A DNA stretch of 5,004 nucleotides from JBQCHF01 sp051953655 (GTDB lineage: Bacteria; Actinomycetota; Actinomycetes; Motilibacterales; Motilibacteraceae). The stretch is taken from assembly GCA_051953655.1 (NCBI GenBank), contig JBQCIO010000325.1, positions 1 through 5,004 on the forward strand. Direction: 5' to 3'. The position numbers and the translations under genes were made by a program. The notes under the pieces are model-generated. The model was given only the letters and a program-made list of their open reading frames with translations, was not told the origin of the DNA and searched no databases. Below are positions 1 through 5,004 of this stretch, piece after piece. Each line of letters opens with the position of its first letter. Position 1 is the first letter of the stretch.

Positions 1-3000
1 CACCACATCCCCCTCCCTGGGGGGGTCTGCCGGGGCTGCGGCCCCCCCTCCTGGTGGGGCCCCGCTTGGGCCCCGGCCCCCGCCCTGGCCGCCGCGCCGC
101 CGGCGCGGGCGGCGAAGGCCGCGACGGCCGCACCCTCGCCGCCCGGTCACGGCGCGCGAGGGCAGGGCAAGAGCAAGCCGCCGGGGGTGCAGCAGGGCAA
201 GCGCAGCGACGAGGGGCAGACCCTGAAGGCGCCCTCGAAGCAGCTGACCGCCACCGCGACCACGTCGACTAGCGCGCTCGCCGCCGCCGCGGACCCGTGC
301 GGGACCGGCGGGAACGCGATCTCCTGCGAGAACAGCAAGCCGGGCACGCCATCCTCCACCTGGGACGTCAGCGGGGCCGGCGACTCCGCCGTGCAGGGGT
401 TCGCGACCGACATCAGCGTGAACGTGGGCACGACCGTCCACTTCAAGATCAAGGCGACGGCGGCCTACCGGGTCGAGATCTACCGGCTCGGCTACTACCA
501 GGGCAACGGCGCCAGGCTGATCGCCAGCTTCAGCCCACAGGTCGCGGGCCCGCAGTCCCAGCCGGCGTGCGCCGTGACGAGCGGCACCGGGCTCATCGAC
601 TGCGGCAACTGGGCGGAGTCGGCGTCGTGGGCCGTGCCGTCCACCGCCGTCTCCGGGCTGTACCTCGCCCGGCTGGTGCGCACCGACACCGGCGGCGACA
701 GCCACATCCCCTTCATCGTCCGCGACGACTCCAGCCACTCCGACGTGGTCTTCCAGACGAGCGACACCACCTGGGAGGCCTACAACCAGTACGGGGGCAA
801 CAGCCTCTACACCTGCTCGGTGAGCTGCCCGTCCGGCAGCCCCGTGCTCTACAAGGGAGCCTCGGCGGTCTCCTACAACCGTCCGTTCAACACCCGGGCG
901 GTCGACGGCGGCACCGACTGGCTCTTCTACGCCGAGTACCCGCTCATCAGGTTCCTCGAGCGCAACGGCTACGACGTCTCCTACATCGCCGGCGTCGACA
1001 CCGACCGCAGCGGCGCGCTGCTCAAGAACCACAAGGCTTTCCTGTCGGTCGGCCACGACGAGTACTGGTCGGGCGGGCAGCGGGCCAACGTCGAGGCCGC
1101 CCGCGACGCAGGCGTCAACCTGGCCTTCCTCAGCGGCAACGAGGTCTACTGGAAGACCCGCTGGACCGCGGACTCCAAGGGCACGGCCTACCGCACCTTG
1201 GTCTGCTACAAGGAGAGCCACTACAACGACGTCGTGGACCCGGCGGACCCGCCGACCTGGACGGGCACCTGGCGCGACGGCCGGTTCAGCCCGCCCGCGG
1301 ACGGTGGACGCCCGGAGAACGGCCTCACCGGCACCATGTTCATGGCCGACCCGCCGACCAACTTCAACCTCGAGATCGGCGCCGAGTTCGCCAAGCTCCG
1401 GTTCTGGCGCAACACGGCGGTGGCGAGGCTGACCGGCACCCAGAGCGCGACCCTCGCGGACAACACGCTGGGGTACGAGTTCGACAGCGACCTGGACAAC
1501 GGCTTCCGGCCGGCCGGCCTCATCGACATGTCCCGCCAGGTCAAGGACGTGAACAACGCGATCCTCGACCCCTACGGGAACTCTGAGGGGCCGGGGACCG
1601 TCACGCACAGCCTGACGCTCTACAAGGCGCCCAGCGGGGCCCTGGTCTTCGGCGCCGGCACGGTGCAGTGGACCTTCGGCCTGGACGCGGTGCACGACGC
1701 GCCCGCGTCGACGGAGGACCCGACCATGCAGCAGGCGACGGTCAATCTGTTCGCCGACATGGGGAGCCAGCCGACGACGCTGATGTCGACGCTCTCCCAG
1801 GCGACCGCCTCCACCGACACCGCCGCGCCCACCGCCGTCATCACCAGCCCCAGCGGCACGGTGCAGGCCGGGAAGGCGGTGCCCGTGACGGGAACTGCCA
1901 CGGACAGCGGCGGGGTCGTGGCGGGCATCGAGGTCTCGACCGACGGCGGGGCCACGTGGCACCCGGCGACGGGGACGTCGAGCTGGACCTACACCTGGTA
2001 CCCGCAGGGGACCGGGAGCGCCACGGTCAAGGTGCGGGCGACCGACGACAGCGGCAACATCCAGTCCTCGCCGGCCTCCGTGACGGTCGACGTGGAGTCG
2101 CAGATCTGCCCGTGCACCGTCTTCGGGGGCATCACGCCGGGGATCCCCGACTTCGACGACAGCAGCGCCTACGAGCTGGGCATGCGGTTCCGCTCCACCG
2201 TGGACGGCACGGTCACCGGCGTCCGTTTCTACAAGGGGACCGGGAACACCGGAACCCACACCGGGAGCCTGTGGACCAACACCGGCACCCGGCTGGCCAC
2301 CGGCACCTTCTCCGGGGAGACGGCCACCGGCTGGCAGACGCTGACCTTCTCCACGCCGGTCGCCGTCAAGGCAGGGACCAGCTACGTGGTCTCCTACCAC
2401 ACCAACGCCGGCCACTACGCGGTCCAGATAGGCGGGTTCGCCAACACCCTCGACGCCTCGCCCCTCATCGCGCTGCAGGACGGCACCGACGGCGGCAACG
2501 GCGTGTTCCTCGCCGGGACGGCCAGCGGCTTCCCGACCGACACCTACGGGTCGAACAACTACTACGTGGACGTCGTGTTCCAGTCCGGCACCTCCACCGC
2601 GACGCCGACGAGCACGGCCACGGCCACGAGCACGCCGACGTCCACCGCGACGAGCACCGCGACCAGCTCGGCGACGAGCACGGCGACGAGCACGGCGACG
2701 CCGACCTCGACACCCACCGGCACGGTGACCGACGCCTCGCTCTGGCCGAGCTCGGCCGCACCGGGCACGGCCAGCGCGAGCGACCCGAACCCGTACGAGC
2801 TGGGGACCAGGTTCCGCTCGGACGTCGCCGGCTACGTGACTGGGGTCCGCTTCTACAAGGGCTCGGGCAACACCGGCACCCACACCGGAAGCCTGTGGGC
2901 TGCATCGGGGACCCGCCTGGCGACCGGGACGTTCAGCAACGAGACCGCCACCGGGTGGCAGACGCTCAGGTTCGGTTCGCCGGTCGCGATCACCGCGGGC

Positions 3001-3759
3001 ACCGACTACGTGGTGTCGTACCACACCGACGCCGGGAACTACGCCTTCGACGGCGGATACTTCCTGGTGGCGAGGGACAGCAGCCCGCTGCACGCGCCCG
3101 CGTCCAGCGCGAGCACCCCGAACGGCATCTTCCGTCCCGGGGCGAGCGGCTTCCCGAGCAGCACCTACAACCAGGCGAACTACTGGGTGGACGTCCTGTT
3201 CAGCACGGACGTGAGCTCGACCCCCACCTCGACCAGCACGGCCACCAGCACAGCCACCAGCACAGCCACGTCGACCCCGAGCCCCACGAGCACGGCGACC
3301 TGCCCCTGCTCGCTGCTGACGGGGGTCACCCCGGCGGTGGCGAACTCCGGTGACACCAACAAGGTGGAGCTAGGGGTCCGGTTCACCTCCGACGTGGCCG
3401 GCAAGGTGACTGCGGTGCGCTTCTACAAGGGGAGCAGCAACACGGGCACCCACACCGGGAGCCTCTGGTCGGCGACCGGCACCAGGCTGGCCACCGGCAC
3501 CTTCACCAACGAGACGGCCAGCGGGTGGCAGACGCTCACCTTCTCCGCGCCGGTCTCCATCACCGCAGGGACCGTCTACGTCGCCTCCTACCTGGCGCCG
3601 AGCGGCAACTACTCCTACACGTCGTCGTTCTACGCCACCGGTCTCGACGTCCCGCCGCTGCACGCCGGCGGCCAGAACGGGGTCTTCGTCTACGGCGGCG
3701 GCTTCCCCAGCAACACCTACAACAGCACGAACTACTTCGTCGACGTGGTCTTCCAGTGA
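1..3759 (+). CDS. Secreted multidomain protein: N,N-dimethylformamidase large-subunit-like domain, Ig-like domain, three DUF4082 modules (5' end probably outside window)
   Basis: The product is a probable exported, cell-surface or extracellular enzyme of unknown substrate. The frame is open from base 1 to the TGA at 3757-3759 (1252 codons in the window). The first in-frame ATG/GTG/TTG start is GTG 187, which has no convincing Shine-Dalgarno and would leave 1190 aa without a signal peptide. The preceding in-frame codons look like the end of one, so I treat the gene as 5'-partial. Order: Ala/Pro leader (1-297), dimethylformamidase-like domain (298-1794) with motifs YRLGYY, WEAYNQYGG, GHDEYWS and GNEVYWKTRW, Ig-like domain (1816-2094), then DUF4082 modules at 2107-2583, 2731-3201 and 3301-3756 joined by Thr/Ser linkers. 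Seven cysteines in the first domain (codons at 298, 325, 568, 601, 814, 826, 1204) suit an oxidising extracellular location. The C-terminus ends in VDVVFQ, with no LPXTG motif or membrane anchor, so release or non-covalent retention is likely. The architecture is familiar from actinobacterial proteins; the activity is not. Domain calls are secure; the function is inferred. Confidence 0.88.
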   Translation, partial: HHIPLPGGVCRGCGPPSWWGPAWAPAPALAAAPPARAAKAATAAPSPPGHGARGQGKSKPPGVQQGKRSDEGQTLKAPSKQLTATATTSTSALAAAADPCGTGGNAISCENSKPGTPSSTWDVSGAGDSAVQGFATDISVNVGTTVHFKIKATAAYRVEIYRLGYYQGNGARLIASFSPQVAGPQSQPACAVTSGTGLIDCGNWAESASWAVPSTAVSGLYLARLVRTDTGGDSHIPFIVRDDSSHSDVVFQTSDTTWEAYNQYGGNSLYTCSVSCPSGSPVLYKGASAVSYNRPFNTRAVDGGTDWLFYAEYPLIRFLERNGYDVSYIAGVDTDRSGALLKNHKAFLSVGHDEYWSGGQRANVEAARDAGVNLAFLSGNEVYWKTRWTADSKGTAYRTLVCYKESHYNDVVDPADPPTWTGTWRDGRFSPPADGGRPENGLTGTMFMADPPTNFNLEIGAEFAKLRFWRNTAVARLTGTQSATLADNTLGYEFDSDLDNGFRPAGLIDMSRQVKDVNNAILDPYGNSEGPGTVTHSLTLYKAPSGALVFGAGTVQWTFGLDAVHDAPASTEDPTMQQATVNLFADMGSQPTTLMSTLSQATASTDTAAPTAVITSPSGTVQAGKAVPVTGTATDSGGVVAGIEVSTDGGATWHPATGTSSWTYTWYPQGTGSATVKVRATDDSGNIQSSPASVTVDVESQICPCTVFGGITPGIPDFDDSSAYELGMRFRSTVDGTVTGVRFYKGTGNTGTHTGSLWTNTGTRLATGTFSGETATGWQTLTFSTPVAVKAGTSYVVSYHTNAGHYAVQIGGFANTLDASPLIALQDGTDGGNGVFLAGTASGFPTDTYGSNNYYVDVVFQSGTSTATPTSTATATSTPTSTATSTATSSATSTATSTATPTSTPTGTVTDASLWPSSAAPGTASASDPNPYELGTRFRSDVAGYVTGVRFYKGSGNTGTHTGSLWAASGTRLATGTFSNETATGWQTLRFGSPVAITAGTDYVVSYHTDAGNYAFDGGYFLVARDSSPLHAPASSASTPNGIFRPGASGFPSSTYNQANYWVDVLFSTDVSSTPTSTSTATSTATSTATSTPSPTSTATCPCSLLTGVTPAVANSGDTNKVELGVRFTSDVAGKVTAVRFYKGSSNTGTHTGSLWSATGTRLATGTFTNETASGWQTLTFSAPVSITAGTVYVASYLAPSGNYSYTSSFYATGLDVPPLHAGGQNGVFVYGGGFPSNTYNSTNYFVDVVFQ
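19..48 (+). other. G7 / C7 homopolymer pair able to form a hairpin
   Basis: Seven G (19-25) and seven C (42-48) are perfectly complementary across a 16-base loop. They lie in frame-open sequence just before the signal-like segment. No T-run follows, so this is not a rho-independent terminator. The runs are possible points of slippage or sequencing error; in a GC-rich genome they may also be chance. Confidence 0.35.
49..120 (+). other. Signal-peptide-like segment in the leader of the large secreted protein
   Basis: Read in the frame of the large protein, this stretch gives Trp/Ala/Pro/Leu-rich residues (WWGPAWAPAPALAAAPP) ending in two possible signal peptidase I sites, ARA (103-111) and AKA (112-120). 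A Gly/Pro/Lys-rich, low-complexity spacer follows until the conserved domain begins near 298. It looks like the hydrophobic and cleavage regions of a Sec or Tat signal, but it is unusually rich in proline and no charged start region is visible in the window. A base error in the adjacent G7 or C7 run could also have altered the frame here, so the exact peptide is uncertain. Confidence 0.45.
298..1794 (+). other. N,N-dimethylformamidase large-subunit-like catalytic domain
   Basis: This is the likely catalytic part of the protein, about 500 residues. It opens with a Cys pair (DPC at 298, ISCEN at 325). A beta-rich section containing VEIYRLGYYQGNGARL (472-519) follows, then the core: SDTTWEAYNQYGGNSLY (Tyr codon 781), VSYNRPF, EYPLIRFLERNGYDVSY, SVGHDEYWSGGQ (His 1054, Tyr 1063) and SGNEVYWKTRW (Glu 1141). 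It closes with the GAGTVQWTFGLD element (about 1654-1686) and a short helix ending near 1794. In the characterised Paracoccus dimethylformamidase the large subunit carries mononuclear iron held by two tyrosines and one carboxylate. The conserved Tyr, His and Glu here are candidates for an equivalent site, but I cannot align them residue by residue. No separate small subunit gene is seen downstream. Hydrolysis of an amide or formamide-like bond is possible; the substrate is unknown. Confidence 0.8.
1816..2094 (+). other. Ig-like / fibronectin-like spacer domain
   Basis: About 93 residues form a beta-sandwich-type module: DTAAPTAVITSPSG, then VPVTGTATDSGG, IEVSTDGGATWHPATG, SWTYTWYP, VKVRATDDSGN and a final VTVDV strand. 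The STDGGATWHPA and RATDDSGN motifs are typical of bacterial Ig-like domains and of the dimerisation domain of molybdopterin oxidases. It contains no cysteines. It probably separates the catalytic domain from the DUF4082 modules or mediates protein contacts. Confidence 0.75.
2107..2583 (+). repeat. DUF4082 module 1 of 3
   Basis: This is a 159-residue module starting with a CPC cysteine pair (2107-2115). Its elements are YELGMRFRS, GVRFYKGTGNTGTHTGSLW (2218-2274), TRLATGTF, GWQTLTFSTPV, YVVSYHTNAGHYAV, NGVF and YYVDVVFQ. These are the recurring elements of DUF4082, a family of predicted beta-sandwich modules found in secreted bacterial proteins and suspected, but not shown to my knowledge, to bind carbohydrate. 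The copy is full length and keeps the histidine of the YHTNAG motif (codon 2398). Confidence 0.85.
2584..2730 (+). repeat. Thr/Ser-rich linker 1 with 12-nt tandem repeat
   Basis: Of these 49 codons, 23 encode Thr and 11 Ser; almost all the rest are Ala or Pro. At 2641-2700 there are five consecutive 12-nt units of the form AGCACSGCGACS, encoding STAT or SSAT, the last two identical. The peptide is a flexible extracellular linker between DUF4082 modules 1 and 2, and its Ser/Thr/Pro content is the kind modified by protein O-mannosylation in actinobacteria. The repeat could change length by replication slippage in whole 4-residue steps without losing frame. Confidence 0.85.
2731..3201 (+). repeat. 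DUF4082 module 2 of 3
   Basis: This is a 157-residue module with the same landmarks: YELGTRFRSDVAG, GVRFYKGSGNTGTHTGSLW (2842-2898), TRLATGTF, GWQTLRF, YVVSYHTDAGNYAF (His codon 3022), NGIF and YWVDVLF. Unlike modules 1 and 3 it does not begin with CPC. That position reads LWPSSAAP, a common opening for DUF4082 copies. It contains no cysteine at all, so it cannot form the disulfide that the CPC pairs may make. Confidence 0.85.
3202..3300 (+). repeat. Thr/Ser-rich linker 2 with 12-nt tandem repeat
   Basis: Of these 33 codons, 14 are Thr and 10 Ser. The unit GCCACCAGCACA occurs twice in tandem at 3241-3264, with a partial third copy after it, encoding ATST. It joins DUF4082 modules 2 and 3. 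Its codons differ from linker 1: GCC and ACA codons here against GCG and ACG there. The two linkers therefore probably expanded separately instead of being copied together. Confidence 0.8.
3301..3756 (+). repeat. DUF4082 module 3 of 3 (C-terminal)
   Basis: This is a 152-residue module starting with CPC (3301-3309) like module 1. It carries VELGVRFTSDVAG, AVRFYKGSSNTGTHTGSLW (3412-3468), TRLATGTFTNETASGWQTLTF, NGVF, YNSTNYFVDVVFQ and then the stop codon. It departs from the other two in the middle: the YHT(N/D)AG motif is replaced by YLAPSG (Leu codon 3592), so the histidine is lost. It is the terminal domain of the protein, with no anchor after it. Confidence 0.85.
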
Positions 3760-3788
3760 CCGCGACGAAGCCTGTGTCCGAAACACCT

Positions 3789-3795
3789 GAGGGGG
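3789..3795 (+). promoter_or_regulatory. Ribosome binding site of the Gfo/Idh/MocA oxidoreductase
   Basis: GAGGGGG lies 5 bases before ATG 3801 and resembles the anti-16S core, and this decides the start. An in-frame GTG at 3774 would add nine residues (MSETPEGDV) but has no comparable site in front of it. The ATG at 3796 is out of frame. The 41-base gap after the previous stop shows no rho-independent terminator. Confidence 0.6.
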
Positions 3796-3800
3796 ATGTC

Positions 3801-4844
3801 ATGACGCCGATCGGCGTGGCCGTCGTCGGAGCCGGCTACTGGGGCCGCAACCTCATCCGCAACTTCGCGCTCTCACCCGAGTTCGAGCTGCGGTGGGTCT
3901 GCGACCTGGACCAGGTCCGGGCCCAGGGCGTCGTCGGCCCCTACGGCGGGGTCCGCATCACCGAGGACCTCCAGGAGGTGCTCGCCGACGACGCGGTGCA
4001 GGCGGTGGCGGTGGCGACCCCCGCGGACACGCACCTCAAGGTGGCGCTGACCGCGCTGGAGGCCGGGCGGCACGTGCTGGTGGAGAAGCCGCTGGCGTCC
4101 TCGCTCGCCGACGCCGAGCGGGTGGTCAAGGAGGCCGAGGAGCGCGGCTTGGTCCTCATGTGCGACCACACCTACTGCTACACGCCGGCCGTGCTGAAGA
4201 TGGCCGAGCTGATCGAGAGCGGGACGCTGGGCGACATCCAGTACGTCGACTCGGTCCGGGTGAACCTCGGGCTCGTGCAGCCGGACGTGGACGTGCTGTG
4301 GGACCTGGCTCCGCACGACCTCTCGATCCTCGACCTGGTGCTGCCAACGGGCTTCCGGCCCGAGGCGGTGTCTGCGCACGGCGCCGACCCGATCGGGGCG
4401 GGCCGGGCGTGCGTCGCCTACCTCACGCTGCAGCTGGGGAACAGCGCGATCGCGCACACGCACGTGAACTGGCTGAGCCCGACCAAGATCCGCACGATGA
4501 TCGTGGGCGGCTCCAAGCGGACCCTGGTGTGGGACGACCTGAACCCGGGCCAGCGGCTGTCCGTCTACGACCGCGGGGTGGACCTGCGTCGCCGCACGGA
4601 CCTCGGCCCCGAGGAGCGGCGGGCAGCAGCGGTCTCCTACCGGTCCGGCGACGTCGTCGCCCCGGCGCTCGCCGAGCGCGAGGCGCTGCAGGGGGTGTGC
4701 GGCGAGCTGGCGGACTGCATCCGGACCGGGCGGACGCCGCGCACCGACGGTCGGTCCGGGCTGCGCGTCCTCGACGTGCTCGAGGCGGCGTCGCGCAGCC
4801 TGAGCTACCACGGGGCGATCGTGCCGCTGCGGAGGGCGTCGTGA
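3801..4844 (+). CDS. Gfo/Idh/MocA-family NAD(P)-dependent oxidoreductase, probably nucleotide-sugar dehydrogenase
   Basis: This is a complete cytoplasmic sugar oxidoreductase of 347 aa, the usual length for the family. The N-terminal Rossmann fold shows VVGAGYWGRN (Gly10, Gly12, Gly15) and an acidic residue after strand 2 (CDLD, Asp35), which suggests NAD preference. TPADTH (73-78) and the EKP motif (Glu95-Lys96-Pro97) follow. The C-terminal half carries the WDLAPHDLSI motif (167-176), where His172 together with Lys96 is the expected catalytic pair, and the NWLSPTKIRTMIVGG strand. The WDLAPHD form is typical of members in surface-polysaccharide loci, such as the WlbA/WbpB-like enzymes that oxidise C3 of UDP-N-acetylglucosaminuronate. 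The exact sugar cannot be read here. Its neighbours are the secreted protein 41 bases upstream and an epimerase overlapping downstream, so it probably sits in a nucleotide-sugar operon. The family assignment is firm; the substrate is inferred. Confidence 0.93.
   Translation: MTPIGVAVVGAGYWGRNLIRNFALSPEFELRWVCDLDQVRAQGVVGPYGGVRITEDLQEVLADDAVQAVAVATPADTHLKVALTALEAGRHVLVEKPLASSLADAERVVKEAEERGLVLMCDHTYCYTPAVLKMAELIESGTLGDIQYVDSVRVNLGLVQPDVDVLWDLAPHDLSILDLVLPTGFRPEAVSAHGADPIGAGRACVAYLTLQLGNSAIAHTHVNWLSPTKIRTMIVGGSKRTLVWDDLNPGQRLSVYDRGVDLRRRTDLGPEERRAAAVSYRSGDVVAPALAEREALQGVCGELADCIRTGRTPRTDGRSGLRVLDVLEAASRSLSYHGAIVPLRRAS
4831..4836 (+). promoter_or_regulatory. Ribosome binding site of the epimerase, inside the upstream gene
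   Basis: GGAGGG lies 4 bases before GTG 4841, within the last codons of the oxidoreductase gene. It supports GTG 4841 as the start. The start and the upstream stop overlap in the sequence GTGA, which indicates translational coupling. Confidence 0.65.
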
Positions 4845-5004
4845 TCGCAGTGGACCTGTCCGGCGCCCGCGCGGTGGTGACCGGTGGTGCGGGCACGATC
4901 GGGTCGACGATCGTGGACCAGCTCGTCGCCGCCGGCGCCGGGCAGGTGGTGGTGCTCGACAACTTCGTCCGCGGCCGCCGCGAGAACCTCGACGGCGCGG
5001 TGCG
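4841..5004 (+). CDS. NAD-dependent epimerase/dehydratase (extended SDR), N-terminal fragment cut by window end
   Basis: This is the start of a probable nucleotide-sugar epimerase or dehydratase; only 54 codons are visible. The Rossmann motif VVTGGAGTIGS (Gly15, Gly18, Gly21 from GTG 4841) is the GxxGxxG signature of extended SDR enzymes. VVVLDNFVRGRRENL follows, in which Asp40 is the expected NAD ribose ligand and the RGRREN stretch is typical of UDP-sugar epimerases. The catalytic Tyr-x-x-x-Lys lies beyond the window. It overlaps the oxidoreductase by 4 bases (GTGA) with its own ribosome site, so the two are almost certainly co-expressed and likely act in one sugar-modifying pathway. UDP-glucose 4-epimerase, a 4,6-dehydratase or another SDR sugar enzyme are all possible. 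Confidence 0.88.
   Translation, partial: MIAVDLSGARAVVTGGAGTIGSTIVDQLVAAGAGQVVVLDNFVRGRRENLDGAV

Noticed and set aside
54..272. 72-codon + strand frame starting at GTG 54
   Set aside because: It has Gly/Arg/Ala low-complexity content, no ribosome site and no motif, and it overlaps the leader of the large protein in another frame. The part before 60 could matter only if there is a frameshift error, which is noted as a finding.
297..1586. 429-codon + strand frame over the dimethylformamidase-like domain
   Set aside because: It is Arg/Gln/His-rich low-complexity translation, an out-of-frame shadow of the real domain.
2562..2768. - strand frame giving a Val/Leu/Ala repeat that resembles a membrane protein (VLVAVLVAV pattern)
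   Set aside because: It is the reverse complement of the Thr/Ser/Ala linker repeat. The hydrophobic look follows directly from ACG/GCG/AGC codons read backwards. No ribosome site was seen.
2584..3300. Tandem repeats considered as a CRISPR array or mobile-element end
   Set aside because: The repeats are 12 nt, contiguous, in frame and encode Thr/Ser/Ala linkers. They have no unique spacers and no inverted ends.
1668..3353. 561-codon + strand frame overlapping the large secreted protein
   Set aside because: Its product is Arg/His/Gly/Asp-rich without domains. The conserved domain motifs are all in the other frame, so this is a frame-shifted shadow.
3774..3786. GTGT-CCGAA-ACAC inverted repeat between the first two genes, considered as a terminator or regulatory hairpin
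   Set aside because: The stem is only 4 base pairs and no T-run follows. It is too weak to stop transcription.
3774..3800. Alternative in-frame GTG start for the oxidoreductase
   Set aside because: It has no good Shine-Dalgarno. ATG 3801 has GAGGGGG at proper spacing and puts the Rossmann strand at the usual distance from the N-terminus.
3873..4811. Long open reading frame of 312 codons on the - strand, inside the oxidoreductase gene
   Set aside because: It is the antisense shadow of a convincing Gfo/Idh/MocA gene. It is Arg/His/Pro/Val-rich with no recognisable motif, and long open antisense frames are normal at this GC content.

Overview
The window comes from a very GC-rich bacterial chromosome with codon third positions that are almost always G or C, GTG as well as ATG starts, and tight gene spacing. 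This fits a high-GC actinobacterium. The protein families fit too, but I cannot name a genus. All three genes lie on the + strand, and there is no long non-coding stretch. I see no tRNA, rRNA, CRISPR array or insertion sequence.

Region 1 (about 1-3759) is one large secreted multidomain protein. In order it has: an Ala/Pro-rich leader that looks like the end of a signal peptide; a catalytic-type domain of the N,N-dimethylformamidase large-subunit-like family (298-1794); an Ig-like domain (1816-2094); and three DUF4082 modules (2107-2583, 2731-3201, 3301-3756) separated by Thr/Ser-rich linkers with 12-nt tandem repeats. The frame stays open to base 1, so the true start is probably outside the window. 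The first usable start inside (GTG 187) would remove the export signal.

Region 2 (3801-4844) is a complete Gfo/Idh/MocA-family NAD(P)-dependent oxidoreductase of the type found in nucleotide-sugar and surface-polysaccharide loci. It follows the secreted protein after 41 bases with no visible terminator. Region 3 (4841 to the end) is the first 54 codons of an NAD-dependent epimerase/dehydratase (extended SDR). It overlaps the oxidoreductase by 4 bases and is almost certainly translationally coupled to it.

The last two genes look like the start of a sugar-nucleotide modification operon for a cell-surface glycan. The large secreted protein may act on, bind to, or be decorated by that surface material; this is inference from context. 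The least explained element is the secreted dimethylformamidase-like protein: its fold family can be recognised, but its substrate cannot be read from the sequence.
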